Origin: CAIKMD01 sp963729935
GTDB lineage: Bacteria > Pseudomonadota > Alphaproteobacteria > ATCC43930 > CGMCC-115725
Assembly: GCA_963729935.1 (NCBI GenBank)
Contig: CAVSPW010000002.1
Span: 806,001 to 870,000, forward strand
Length of the DNA: 64,000 bases
Direction: 5' to 3'
Shown here: piece after piece, positions 7,991 to 17,706 of the stretch
Numbering within the stretch: the stretch's first letter is position 1
How the letters are laid out: each line of letters begins with the position of its first letter
Translations under genes and position numbers: made by a program
Notes under the pieces: model-generated
The model's input: the letters and a program-made list of their open reading frames with translations, nothing else
What the model was told of the DNA's origin: nothing
The model's database searches: none

Positions 7991-9097
7991 TCAGGCGGCG
8001 CGGGCTCTCGCCTTTCGCCGTCCGCCGGTCGCGAACGACCACAGCACTGACGCCGGAAGAGCGATGCGGCCTGGGCCAAACGAAAGGAGATGCTCGCCGG
8101 GGTAGACGACGAAACCGGCGCCGCGATAGGTCTTGCCGGGGCCTTCTGTGAGAAACCAGTTGATGTGCCTGAAGTCTCTGGCATCGATCATTGATGACGC
8201 CTTCATCTCGAAGAGAGCGAGGAGACGTCCCGGGGCTTCGGCGAGGATGTCGATTTCCCGATCCTCTGCTCGCCAATGCCAGAGCGACCATGATTTGGAC
8301 AGGAATGGCAGAGATTTTTCGAGCTCGGTAAACACAAAAGTTTCAAAGAGGGCGCCGAATGCCGCCGGATCGGCATCTATGCCGAAGCTTCCCATGTCTT
8401 CGTTGCGCAGCGCCGTGGCCAGGCCGGTATCCATCAGATGGAGTTTCGACGACTTCACTTCGCGCTTGGCCTTGGAAGAAGACCATGCACCGAGGCGCAA
8501 TAAGATGCCGAGGCGCGTGAGCGCATCCAGATAGTCGCTCACGGTGTCGTATTTTATGGCGAGGTCTTTTGCGAGTCCCCAGGCGTTGAGCTCTTGGGCC
8601 GTTCTTGCTGCAGCTTGATAGATTAGGCGGCGAACGGCATCCGGTTTGCGCACCGCGTGAATCGCCGAGACATCGCGCTCGATAATGCTGTCGACGTAGC
8701 TTGAGCATCTGTCAATGCGTTCGCGGCCAACAAGGCCTCTTATTTCGAGAAATCCGCCTCGAATGATGAGATCGATAACATCCGCGCGTCCGTAGGCGCG
8801 CGGACGCGGGAGCAGCGGCGCCGGATTCTCGGGATCGGAAGCGACAGCGTCCAAGATTTTGCATGGACCTACCCGGAAGATTTCCGCTGCGCTGAACGGC
8901 CGCAGCGTCAGCGTCATTTGGCGTCCCGCCAGCGAATTGTAGGCATTTCCGGAAGTGAAAATATTGGACGATCCAGTCAGCACGAAGTGGCCACGCCGAC
9001 TGTCGTGGTCGACGATTCGCTTGACCGCGTGGCTGTCTTCGTGATAAGCGGCAGAAGCAAATCTGTCCTTAAGGACTCCTTTTCCTGTTGTTGTCAT
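7991..9097 (-). pseudogene. AAA+ ATPase with DUF4143-type tail, N-terminus (Walker A/B) missing
   Basis: The product enters the family at SHAVKRIVDHDSRRGHFVLTGSSN, just after where Walker B should be, continues LAGRQMTLTLRPFSAAE, and has the DUF4143 region with winged-helix and PD-(D/E)XK-like parts (LHLMDTGLAT; FGALFETFVFTEL; REIDILAEA..LALFEMKAS). Complete relatives have about 70-100 further N-terminal residues with the P-loop. The first about 20 residues (MTTTGKGVLKDRFASAAYHE) are unrelated. The gene is therefore probably dead, although the nuclease-like part is intact. Confidence 0.75.
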
Positions 9098-9126
9098 GCC
9101 TTCGAAGCCCGACGCTGATGCCGTTT

Positions 9127-9507
9127 TCAGCCCGCATGCGGCTCGCCGCGCAAGTTGACAGCGATGTAGAGTTGCGTCTTGCCGCGATAGACGAACAGCA
9201 AGACCGTGACGGCGCCGGTTCGGTGCGCCGCTTCGAGCCTTGCGGCGGCGTCCTGCGGCGTAGGAACGGCCCGGCGGTCTATCTGCTCGATGATGTCGCG
9301 TTCTTCGAGTCCCGCTTCGGCGAATGGGCTGTCCAACTCTACATCGGCCGCGACGTTTATGCCTTCAGGGAAACGGGGTTGCGCCCGGAGCTCCGCCGTC
9401 AACGCTTCAAGCCGAAGTCCCAGTTGGGCGAGCGGCGTTTTGGCAGGCGCTTGAGACGTCGCTTGCGACGCTGTTGCGGGCGTTGCCGCTATGGAGGGGC
9501 GAAGCAA
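9127..9507 (-). pseudogene. C-terminal PDZ domain fragment of a DegP/DegQ (HtrA)-type protease
   Basis: 126 residues with the second-PDZ pattern of Do proteases: LGLRLEALT, GINVAADVELDSPFAEAGLEERDIIEQIDRRAVPTPQDAAARLEAA and a final VLLFVYRGKTQLYIAVNL. The trypsin-like domain and first PDZ are absent; the open frame continues upstream to about 9580 without a recognisable domain. A remnant left by rearrangement; a stand-alone PDZ protein is less likely. Confidence 0.7.
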
Positions 9508-9604
9508 TTCCGTTTCCGCCGCTGCTACGTCGCGAAGGTGGAACGTCGCGAGTTCCCGCCCAGTAGAGTGTGCATTTTCGGGAGAGCCGGCTCTTTACCT
9601 CACC

Positions 9605-10390
9605 TCAAATCTTCATCTTCTCGAATGCAAATGTGCCCACAATGATCGCGCTGGCGGCGCATGCGCATATGATTCCAAGATCAAGCGCAAGGTGAAATTG
9701 GGAACTTCCTAAAATCACATTCCGCAGCGCATCAACGGAGTATGTAACCGGATCCACGAGGGTAAACGGCGCGATCCAGGCGGGCAGTCGGTTGATCGGG
9801 AATAGCGCTCCAGAGAGGAAAAAGATTGGAAAGAGCAAGAAACTAGAAATGAGCTGGAAACCCTCGGGACTGTCCATGAGAGAGCCGATGATGAGCCCGA
9901 TGGAGAGCAAAAATACGCATGTGATGAATAGGATGACGAGCGATAGTGCAAAAGCCCATGGTCCGAGTGAGAGCCCCGAGACGATGCCTGTCACACCAAT
10001 TACATTCCCGAGTATAAGCAGGATTATAGACTGAATCATCGAATCCGTCGCGCCACCAAGTATTTTACCAAGAAATATCGACGTTCGGGAGATCGGTGCG
10101 ACGAGCACTTCTTTCAGAAAGTCGATCTTCCGGTCCCACACGATGTAGACGCCAAAAAACACGGACGAAAAAAGCACCGCTTGCACGAGAACGCCGGGAT
10201 ATATGAAAGCTTGGTAATTGACGCCCGGTATCGAGACGCTTGATCCAAGACCACCCCCGAATATCAGAAGCCACAGGATCGGATTGATGATCGACGCAAC
10301 GATGCGCGATCTTTCGCGCAAGAAAACCTTAAACTCCCGATACCAGATGGCAAGGATGCCGCTGAGCTCGTTGCGGAGCGTATCCATCAT
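9605..10390 (-). CDS. ABC-2 type transporter permease (DrrB-like)
   Basis: 261 residues from ATG 10390 (MMDTLRNEL). Six hydrophobic segments, with the ABC-2 signature region PILWLLIFGGGLGSS, YPGVLVQAVLFSS and FFLSGALFPINRLPAW. The start is chosen because it directly follows the ATPase stop at 10392, making a tight pair. The partner ATPase is DrrA-like, so this is probably an exporter of a hydrophobic compound. Base composition is a little AT-richer than the neighbours, suggesting acquisition. Confidence 0.85.
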   Translation of the reverse strand: MMDTLRNELSGILAIWYREFKVFLRERSRIVASIINPILWLLIFGGGLGSSVSIPGVNYQAFIYPGVLVQAVLFSSVFFGVYIVWDRKIDFLKEVLVAPISRTSIFLGKILGGATDSMIQSIILLILGNVIGVTGIVSGLSLGPWAFALSLVILFITCVFLLSIGLIIGSLMDSPEGFQLISSFLLFPIFFLSGALFPINRLPAWIAPFTLVDPVTYSVDALRNVILGSSQFHLALDLGIICACAASAIIVGTFAFEKMKI

Positions 10391-10391
10391 G

Positions 10392-11357
10392 TTATCGCGC
10401 TCGGTAATGCATCGCTCTTTCTCCAAAACCGCCCTCCGCTGATGAGGGTGGTATATCTTTCCCCGTGTAATGAAGAAAGACGTCATTGAGAGTCGGCACA
10501 TGGACCTCAACCGAGTCGACCTTACCGATCGTCTCTAATATAGCCGCGAGATGCTTGCTCGCATCCTTGACCGTGAGAGAAATCACGCCATTATTCACTT
10601 CGGCATTCTTGACGAACGAAAGTGCTCGTAACTTCTCTACACTACGGGCTGAGGCGGTAAGACGCACGACGTCGCCGCCGATAACCTGCTTCAATTCCGC
10701 AGGCGTCCCGAGAACGACGATTCGACCGGCATCGATGATAGCGAGCCGCGTACACAGCCGGTCGACCTCCTCCATATAATGTGTCGTGAGAACAATGGTC
10801 ATCTTCTCCTCATGCGCGAGCCTCTCGATATATCGCCAGAGATGCTCGCGCGATTGAGGATCCAGGCCGAGCGTTGGCTCGTCTAGAAATAAAACCTTGG
10901 GATGATGCATCAGTCCCCGTGCCAACTCCAGTCGCCGCCGCATGCCGCCGGAGTATCGCTTGACGAGTTCGTTTTGACGACCCGTCAACTCAACAAGATC
11001 AAGCACCTCCTTGATCCTTGTTTCGCGCAAAGCGGCTGGCATATGGTAAAGCATGCCGTGAAGTTTGAGGTTTTCATATCCAGTAAGCGTATCGTCGGAA
11101 CTTGGCTCTTGAAACACGATCCCGATCGCCCTTCTTACTTTGGAGCGCTGGCGAACAACGTCGAAACCGTTCACGAGCGCCTCTCCGGCGCTTGGCTCAA
11201 GGAGTGTAGCGAGCGTCAGGAGTAGCGTGGTTTTTCCTGCGCCATTCGGGCCTAAGAGACCGAAGATCTCTCCCTGCTCGATGGTGAGGGTGAGGTTATC
11301 GACAGCGACGAAATTGCCGTACTTCTTCGTCAGTTTATTGATGCTGATGATAGGCAT
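10392..11357 (-). CDS. ABC transporter ATP-binding protein (DrrA-like)
   Basis: 321 residues from MPIISINKLTKKYG. Walker A GPNGAGKTT, Q-loop GIVFQEPSSDD, signature YSGGMRRRLELARG, Walker B VLFLDEPTLGLDP and H-loop TTHYMEEVDRLC are all present, followed by the C-terminal extension ending NDVFLHYTGKDI typical of daunorubicin-type ATPases. An upstream in-frame ATG at about 11391 exists; 11357 is preferred because it starts at the first beta strand. Forms an operon with the permease at 9605. Confidence 0.88.
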   Translation of the reverse strand: MPIISINKLTKKYGNFVAVDNLTLTIEQGEIFGLLGPNGAGKTTLLLTLATLLEPSAGEALVNGFDVVRQRSKVRRAIGIVFQEPSSDDTLTGYENLKLHGMLYHMPAALRETRIKEVLDLVELTGRQNELVKRYSGGMRRRLELARGLMHHPKVLFLDEPTLGLDPQSREHLWRYIERLAHEEKMTIVLTTHYMEEVDRLCTRLAIIDAGRIVVLGTPAELKQVIGGDVVRLTASARSVEKLRALSFVKNAEVNNGVISLTVKDASKHLAAILETIGKVDSVEVHVPTLNDVFLHYTGKDIPPSSAEGGFGERAMHYRAR

Positions 11358-11777
11358 GACATTGCCAATACTACGATCGAAGCTCATCCACAACCAAACA
11401 CTCGATTGCATCGCATCTGACACTGCTATGTAAGGGAAAGCCCAGAAGATTTCCGAAAGCTCACAAACCCATGTCTGCGAAGATTTGCTAGGGCTCTGCA
11501 TGGCAACAAAAAACGCTGCCCGTTCTGCTACGCCGAGTGGTGGCGCCAGCGCGCATCGTCTAAAGGAAAAGTCCGACTGCGGGTGGGTGCATCGCGCGAG
11601 AATATTCTGTCCGAGTGGAGCCTAGGAGATCATCAGGCGACCGCATCAATCGAGCGGCGCTGCCTTAACAAATGGTGAGGGGCAAAACCCAGCACAGAAC
11701 GGCTGCTTTAGCTGGACGACCGCAAGGGCGAAACCGCGCTGCAGTGCCGTATCCTTGCTTTTCGCAATCAGGCGCGG
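11358..11777. other. intergenic, no gene recognised
   Basis: A 42-codon plus-strand frame at about 11500-11628 (MATKNAARSATP..) resembles nothing I know and has no clear ribosome site. No repeat, hairpin with T-run or FNR-type box was seen. It may hold the promoter of the DrrAB-like pair near 11400. Confidence 0.3.
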
Positions 11778-12605
11778 TCAATCGACCTTTACGGGGCCGA
11801 GGCCGGGGCGATATTCCTTCTTGTCGATGAATTTCTCGATGCCCTGGTCGCGTGAGCGATTCCGGTCAGCAAAGCGCAACGCCATGTTCTTGACGGCGAG
11901 ATATTCATACGCGGCTGGCACGTCCATGGTGCCGACGTAGCGCAAAGCCTGCTTGGTGAAGGCAAGCGGAATGGGCGGCTTCTCCATCAGCTCGTTGGCG
12001 AGTTTGATCGTCTCCGCTCGCAGCTTGGCAGCTGGCACGGACATGTTCACGAGCTTCATCGCCGCGGCCTCTTTGCCGTCGAACGTCCGACCGGTCATAG
12101 CATAGAACATGCCGTCGCGCGTCGACATCATGTCGGCTACGACCTTAGACACGAGGCCGCCGGGGATTATGCCCCAGTTGATCTCGGACAGCCCGAACGT
12201 CGCCTCGTCGGCCGCGATGGCGAGGTCGCACGCACATAGCGGCACGAAGGCCCCGCCGAAACAATAGCCGTGCACCATTGCAATCGTGGGCTTGCGGCAG
12301 TTGGAAATGCACTCCCACTGCCAACGCTTGTTGGCCATCCAGGCGCGGTACTGGGCATCGGGCTTGTTGTCATTCGCGCGGAAGTATTCTTTTAGGTCCA
12401 TGCCCGCGCTCCAGGCAGGGCCCTGACCGGCGAGCACAATGACCTTGGTGTCCTCGTCGGTCTCATATTTCAGCCACGCCTGTTCCATGTCGAAGCAGAG
12501 CTGTGGGCTCATCGCATTCCGCTTCTCGGGCCGGTTGAAATAGATCCAGGTGATGCCCCCGTCCTTCTCGATCTTGACGGTTTCGTAGGTTTCGCTCTTT
12601 GCCAT
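11778..12605 (-). CDS. p-hydroxycinnamoyl-CoA hydratase/lyase (crotonase superfamily)
   Basis: 275 residues, ATG 12605 preceded by GGGGAG. Family-specific motifs are clear: NRPEKRNAMSP, AWSAGMDLKEYFR, KPTIAMVHGYCFGGAF, CDLAIAADEATFGLSEINWGIIPGG. The CoA oxyanion-hole segments (SAGMD, CFGGA) and the Glu in FGLSEINW match enzymes that convert feruloyl- or coumaroyl-CoA to vanillin or 4-hydroxybenzaldehyde plus acetyl-CoA. No feruloyl-CoA synthetase or vanillin dehydrogenase lies beside it, so the substrate is inferred from family. The surroundings are IS-rich. Confidence 0.85.
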   Translation of the reverse strand: MAKSETYETVKIEKDGGITWIYFNRPEKRNAMSPQLCFDMEQAWLKYETDEDTKVIVLAGQGPAWSAGMDLKEYFRANDNKPDAQYRAWMANKRWQWECISNCRKPTIAMVHGYCFGGAFVPLCACDLAIAADEATFGLSEINWGIIPGGLVSKVVADMMSTRDGMFYAMTGRTFDGKEAAAMKLVNMSVPAAKLRAETIKLANELMEKPPIPLAFTKQALRYVGTMDVPAAYEYLAVKNMALRFADRNRSRDQGIEKFIDKKEYRPGLGPVKVD

Positions 12606-12963
12606 CTGCGTCTCCCCTTTGTTTAGATGCGCTACCCGATGTGATGGGCGTCCGGATCGCCGCTTATATCCGCCGTTTTCCGAAAGGCTTTTGATGACCG
12701 ATTTTACCGGTAAGTAGTTTTTTAGAAAGCGCCCAAATAACTCCCAGAAGATTTTTGCCTTAACCGAGCCAAAGCGGCCACACTGTAGAGTTTGAATTGG
12801 GCGAACCGTCCACAAGACATTCAGGGGAGGCACGTCGCGATCGGGGTCTGTGCGGTCGCCAAGTTTTTCGAGTCCAGCCGCGACGTATCGCTCCAACTGC
12901 AATCCCATTACGTATACGACCCGGGCGCTGGCTGGGATGCGCTGCGTCCGGCGAAGGGCGCGC

Positions 12964-13107
12964 TCATAGGTCAGCGATGCGCTCTGCACAATACGCCAGC
13001 AGCCCCGCGTCGGACGTGGTCACCGCACCACGGAATCGAAGCCGCAGGCGGCGGTCGGGATCGAGCTTCAGGGCCACGCCCGCCGATTCACCCGTCGGGT
13101 CCCGCAT
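12964..13107 (-). pseudogene. IS1380-family transposase, N-terminal fragment
   Basis: A 47-residue frame from ATG 13107 contains the typical IS1380 start: LDPDRRLRLRFRGAVTTSDAGLLAY, then loses homology and stops. The rest of 12606-12963 and 13108-13278 has no recognisable gene, though 12720-12960 (minus) stays open with an anonymous sequence (ASARVVYVMGLQLERYVAAGLEKLGD). Confidence 0.6.
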
Positions 13108-13278
13108 CGCCGCTTCGCTCGATCAGGAATAACGTACGGATTCCTATACTAGAATCGTCAAGGCGCAGGCGGAAAATTGCATCTCGTCCGGGGAATGCGG
13201 GCTAGAACTATTTTATGCCCGATCCCGAACGGAGTGCTCAGCGAGGATTTCAGCGAGTACCCGAATGATCACGCTCGC

Positions 13279-13848
13279 TCACTTCAGCGAACGAATATAG
13301 ATCATGAGGTCCCTTACTTGCGTCGGCTGCATGGTGATCGGTGACATCTTGTGCCCATGGTCGAGCGCGTCAGCCAAGCTTTGCTCGCTCAACTTCCCTT
13401 CCCGTGCGAGCTGCAGGAAGGACGGCGCGTCCATGGTCCCAAAAAGGTGACAGGCATTACATTGGCGATCGGCAATCTCCTTGCCCGGCTCAGCGCTGGC
13501 GTCGGTGGCCGGAGGACATTCCGGCTCGCCGTGAGAGCTCGACCAAACGTTGCATTCCCTCATATGAACGGTGAACAGAAAATCTGCGACGTTGTGATCT
13601 ATCGTGTGGGGGTAATCCTTCAAGGAAGGGTCATTGATTAAATCATGAAGCTTGGCCTGCTCTTCGACAGCGAGGTCTTTGATCATCTCGCTGTCTGCCG
13701 TCAGGCCATATCCGTCCTGGAGATAACGATAGTCGCGCTGCGTGAGTCCGGCTGCGTGCGCAGCGCCCGCGGCGATGATCGCGATTGTAGCGGCAAGGAT
13801 CACGATGCGCGCTGATGCCCTGTCCAGTGAAACCAATTTGTCCAGCAT
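13279..13848 (-). CDS. periplasmic mono-haem cytochrome c-like protein
   Basis: 189 residues. The start at 13848 (MLDKLVSLDRASARIVIL) gives a proper signal peptide ending AAHA; an upstream ATG at 13977 would add a stretch without features. The haem site is CNACH (Cys130 to His134), and HKMSPITM supplies a likely Met sixth ligand. The segment between signal and haem (TQRDYRYLQDGYGL..) is not a standard cytochrome module. The partner is unknown; no oxidase genes are adjacent. Confidence 0.75.
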   Translation of the reverse strand: MLDKLVSLDRASARIVILAATIAIIAAGAAHAAGLTQRDYRYLQDGYGLTADSEMIKDLAVEEQAKLHDLINDPSLKDYPHTIDHNVADFLFTVHMRECNVWSSSHGEPECPPATDASAEPGKEIADRQCNACHLFGTMDAPSFLQLAREGKLSEQSLADALDHGHKMSPITMQPTQVRDLMIYIRSLK

Positions 13849-14035
13849 CAAGGGAACGGAACTCCTTCCTCGGCAACACGGTCGGCACCGCACAAGCCAA
13901 AGCTCGGGTACCGCGCTTTCTGCCAATATTATTCTCCGGGCGAGCGGCGAATTGTTGGAATGCTCCACCAATTCCACCTTTTGAACAAGGCCGTTTCAGG
14001 TAGCCGATCGCCCCAAGGCCGCTCGGCGACCGATT

Positions 14036-14049
14036 CTGATCTACATCAA
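14036..14049. promoter_or_regulatory. FNR/FixK-type box, one mismatch
   Basis: CTGAT-CTAC-ATCAA. With the box at -41.5 the transcript would start near 14084, giving a 75-nt leader for the DUF3300 gene. Confidence 0.4.
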
Positions 14050-14158
14050 TGCGTCGGTCCTATCGGGCAGCATCATGAAAGCTGCTCCCGTATCGTCGCG
14101 GCGGAGGCATACCGGTAACGGCTACAGGCCAGGCCCCCGGACGGAAAGAGAGCGAAAT

Positions 14159-15505
14159 ATGAAAACAAGTATCATCCGAGCCGCCCTCGTCGTTCTCGCA
14201 CTCTTCGTCGCTATGCCGAACGTGATATTTGCTCAGGCGCCCTCGCTGTCCGCACTCCCGGCGCAAGGCGCGGCACCGCTCAGTCAGGCTCAGCTCGACC
14301 AACTTCTTGCTCCGATCGCGCTCTATCCCGATCCTCTCCTCGCCCAGATCCTGATGGCCTCGACCTATCCCCTTGAGGTGGTCGAAGCTGCGCGCTGGCT
14401 TCAGGATCCCAACAATGCGCGCCTCCAAGGCGATCAGTTGGATGCCGCCCTTCAGCAGGAGGACTGGGATCCCAGCGTTAAATCGCTCGTTCCGTTTCCG
14501 CAAATCCTCCAGATGATGAACAGCAGGCTCGATTGGACGCAGGCGCTCGGCAATGCCTTCCTGGCGCAGCAGGCCGATGTTATGGATTCCGTGCAGCGGC
14601 TACGTGCGGAGGCTCTGGCGGCTGGGACGCTGCAATCGACCCCGCAAGAAACGGTCTCGACCGACGGCCAGATCATCATCATCGAACCTGCCAATCCTCA
14701 GTTCGTCTATGTGCCCTACTACGACCCTCGCTTGGTCTATGGGGTCTGGGGCTATCCCGATTATCCGCCGTTCTATTTTCCGCCGCCGGCAAACTATGGG
14801 TATGTCGCGGGGCCAGGCATCTATTTCGGTATCGGCTTCGGCATCGTCGGCGTGTTGTGGGGTTGGGAGAGCTGGGATTGGGGTCATCACGACATCCACA
14901 TCGATGCCGGCCGGTATAACGGGATCAATAACTACGCGATCCTTCATGACAATCGCCCCCGCTATACCGGTAACGTTTGGCAGCACGACCCGGCCCATCG
15001 GCGCGGCGTGCCTTACAGCAGCCCCGCGGTCCGCCAAAAATTCCAGCCGGCCGCGGCGGGATCGGCCAATGCGCGCCGTGATTTTCGCGGCTTCGATAAT
15101 CGTGGCACCGCGCCGGGCTTGGCGGCGCCGAGCGCGACCCCGCAGGCCAATCCCAGCCAGCGCATCGCGCCGCCATCTTCCGGGCCGACGCCCCGGCCCA
15201 TTGTGCGCGCCGTTACGCCGCCCTCTCCGCAGCGCCCGCCCAGCGTCGTCCGAGGAGCGCCACCACAGCCAACGGTCCAGCGTCCGGCGGCGCCGGCCTT
15301 CTCGAGTTTCGGCAGGGGACCCGATGTTCGGGCCGAATTGCAGCGTGGCCAGGCCAGCCGCCAATCCATGGCCCCGGCTGCCGCGCCGCGTGTCAGCGCG
15401 CCGCCGCGAATAGCCGCACCGCCGCGATCGGCCGCGCCGCAGCCGCAGCGAAGCGCGCCCGCCAGCGGGCAAAAGGGAGGCGGCGATGACAAACTGCGCC
15501 ATTGA
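14159..15505 (+). CDS. DUF3300 secreted/envelope protein
   Basis: 448 residues. The start at 14159 follows GGAAAGAGAG and yields a signal peptide (LVVLALFVAMPNVIFAQA). The DUF3300 core covers about residues 40-210: QLLAPIALYPDPLLAQILMASTYPLEVV, then FPQILQMM, VYVPYYDPRLVYG and a Tyr/Pro/Gly/Trp-rich stretch. The last 150 residues are low-complexity Pro/Ala/Arg/Ser, probably disordered. Paired with the next gene (DUF2950), a combination common in proteobacteria; the function of both is unknown, with periplasmic or outer-membrane location inferred. Confidence 0.85.
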   Translation: MKTSIIRAALVVLALFVAMPNVIFAQAPSLSALPAQGAAPLSQAQLDQLLAPIALYPDPLLAQILMASTYPLEVVEAARWLQDPNNARLQGDQLDAALQQEDWDPSVKSLVPFPQILQMMNSRLDWTQALGNAFLAQQADVMDSVQRLRAEALAAGTLQSTPQETVSTDGQIIIIEPANPQFVYVPYYDPRLVYGVWGYPDYPPFYFPPPANYGYVAGPGIYFGIGFGIVGVLWGWESWDWGHHDIHIDAGRYNGINNYAILHDNRPRYTGNVWQHDPAHRRGVPYSSPAVRQKFQPAAAGSANARRDFRGFDNRGTAPGLAAPSATPQANPSQRIAPPSSGPTPRPIVRAVTPPSPQRPPSVVRGAPPQPTVQRPAAPAFSSFGRGPDVRAELQRGQASRQSMAPAAAPRVSAPPRIAAPPRSAAPQPQRSAPASGQKGGGDDKLRH

Positions 15506-15589
15506 GACGATAAGCTCATACTCGCCGCGCCGGAGATGTCACGTGGGGGAGACGCACGGCCGAGCCAACGCAGATCGCGCGAGGACATC

Positions 15590-16552
15590 ATGGTCAAAAT
15601 GAATCCGGAGTTCTCTCGATTAGCACGGTTCTTCCGTGGCATGGCGTTGGCCGTCGTCGCGGGAGCGACTTGCCTCGCGGTGTCGATCACGGCAATCGCC
15701 GCCGCGCCGCGCCAAATGACATTCGCCTCTCCCGAGGGAGCGGCGACCGCGCTGGTCGCGGCGGCGCGCGCCGACAAGATGGGCGATCTTGAAAGGATCC
15801 TGGGACCGACCGGCCAGAGGCTCATCCATTCCGGCGATCGCGTCGCTGACAAGGCCGGACGCGAGAAATTCGTCTCCGACTATGGCCAAAAGCATTCAAT
15901 CGAGCGCCAGTCCGACACCAGGGCGATTTTGATCATTGGCGCAAATGAATGGCCCTTTCCGATCCCGCTCGTAAAGCAAAGGGACACGTGGCGCTTCGAC
16001 ACCAAGGCAGGCGCCGAGGAGATTCTGGACCGTCGGATCGGGCGCAATGAGCTCGATGCCATCCGGGTCGTGGGCGCTATTGTCGATGCCGAGCGCGACT
16101 ATGCGAGCAAAGACCGGACCGGAGCCGGCTATTTGGAATATGCGCAGAAATTCATGAGCAGCCCCGGGAAACGGGATGGGCTCTACTGGCCAGCGACCGA
16201 GGGCGAGGACAGTCCGATCGGGCCGCTCGTCGTCAGCGCCAGTACGGAAGGCTATGGCCCAAAAGGCGCGCACGGAAGGCACCAGCCCTATCACGGCTAT
16301 TACTACCGCATCCTCAAACAACAGGGTAAGGACGCGCCAAGCGGCGCCCGCAACTATATCGTGAATGGCCACATGATCGGCGGGTTCGCCGTGGTGGCAT
16401 TCCCGGCCAAGTACGGCGATTCAGGCGTGATGACCTTCATCGCCAACGAACGCGGCGTGATCTACGAAAAGAATCTCGGTCCCAAGAGCGCCGCAATTGC
16501 GCGCACGATGACCACGTTCAATCCCGATTCGAGCTGGAAACCGCATCAATAG
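15590..16552 (+). CDS. DUF2950 periplasmic protein
   Basis: 320 residues. ATG 15590 follows GAGGA and starts a signal sequence (MALAVVAGATCLAVSITAIAAA). DUF2950 motifs: FASPEGAATALVAAARADKM, WPFPIPLVKQRDTWRFDTKAGAEEILDRRIGRNELDAI, DGLYWPA, GYYYRILKQQGKDAPSGARNYIVNG. Located 84 bp after DUF3300 on the same strand, so probably co-transcribed and acting with it. No catalytic function is known. Confidence 0.88.
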   Translation: MVKMNPEFSRLARFFRGMALAVVAGATCLAVSITAIAAAPRQMTFASPEGAATALVAAARADKMGDLERILGPTGQRLIHSGDRVADKAGREKFVSDYGQKHSIERQSDTRAILIIGANEWPFPIPLVKQRDTWRFDTKAGAEEILDRRIGRNELDAIRVVGAIVDAERDYASKDRTGAGYLEYAQKFMSSPGKRDGLYWPATEGEDSPIGPLVVSASTEGYGPKGAHGRHQPYHGYYYRILKQQGKDAPSGARNYIVNGHMIGGFAVVAFPAKYGDSGVMTFIANERGVIYEKNLGPKSAAIARTMTTFNPDSSWKPHQ

Positions 16553-16805
16553 GGTGGTGATCACTCTGAAATGGATCCGCCGGCCATACGAGCGCCGCGT
16601 CGAACGCGAGGTCCAGGTGAGCTCCACGCGGCCAAACTCTTCCTGCACCGGTCGAGCACCTTGGCGCACATTGCTTGCATTGCCTGATAAGTGGCCAACT
16701 GGCGAGGCCGATTGTCGATGCGGTGTTGGCTCCAGGTTTTCCCGACCTAGAGCCTGATTTGATTTAGCTGAATCGATTTTGGGGATTCCCAAGGGCTGCG
16801 GTTTC

Positions 16806-16874
16806 TGATTCTCATGTCTGTTTTCAAGGCTGAAGACGTGCAGCTTCGATCGCTGTTGCCAGCGCGAACGTCTA
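16806..16874 (-). repeat. dispersed repeat, copy 2 (core 69 nt)
   Basis: Reverse complement of 2357-2425 with one visible difference. Weaker similarity continues leftwards to a CTAGAGC end at 16746-16752. On the right it abuts, without a gap, the truncated IS1595 3' half. The region 16553-16745 holds no recognisable gene. Confidence 0.75.
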
Positions 16875-17418
16875 TGGGCTGCGCACGGCCGGGAGCGGCG
16901 GCGACCCGCCCGGCGCTGTGCGCAGCGTCCCGCTGCCCGGCCTCTCCGGTGCCGAGGTCGGCGAGGCGCTGGCCGGCATGGTCGCGCCCGAAGCGCATCT
17001 CATGAGCGACGGGCATCCGTCGTTCGGGAGCGAGGAGGAGGACTTCGCGAAGCACGACACCGTGACGCATTCCGAGCTCGAGTTTGCGCGCGGCATCGTG
17101 CATGTGAACGCCACGGAGGGCTTCAACGATCGGGTCCGCCGCACCGTCATCGGCGTTTTCCACCACATCAGCCAAAAGCACGTCCAGCTCTATCTGGACG
17201 AGATCGGCTTCCGGTGGCGTCAGCGGACCTTCTGCGGCTTGGTCAACCGCACGACGAAATCGGGCCGCGTGGTCGCGCGAAGGCAATGGGACCGAAAACC
17301 GGCTAGCCAGCAAATGCGCGAGCTCTTGCGGGGCGCGGTTGGACGCCAGTTCCTCCGGAGCCCCAAAAGCGGTCTACAGATCCTCTCGGACAGGGCGTTG
17401 TTTGGCCTATAAAGGGGG
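16875..17418 (+). pseudogene. IS1595-family element, 3' half (transposase C-terminus plus right TIR)
   Basis: The open frame to 17412 carries the second half of an ISXO2-type transposase: MSDGHPSF (second Asp), HVNATEGFNDRVRRTVIGVFHHISQKHVQLYLDEIGFRW and terminal LSDRALFGL. The right terminus GGCCTATAAAGGGGG ends at 17418. There is no N-terminus; the left boundary is the dispersed repeat. Flanking 8-mers do not match those of the 5' half at 7.8 kb, so they may be different copies. Confidence 0.8.
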
Positions 17419-17706
17419 AAAGTCGGCGTTAGATGAGCGATCCCAGAGGTCCCAATTCTGGAGAGCGCGGAAGAAGGAGGCGTATGCGTGTCGGCAGCAA
17501 GAGCGCATCGATGATGCCTGCATCGCAGGCTGCGGCAAATCCCCGGATCGGGGTAAGCCCTCTGCCGGAAGCTCTGCTTGGTCAGTTCGAGCCCATATCT
17601 CCATGAGCGCATTCGGACGGCTGAAAGCCCAGAATCAGCCCAGGCCTGATGGTCTCGCCGCACAAGCCGCAAACTTCTGCCTGAATCGGGGACGTAATCC
17701 GAACCT

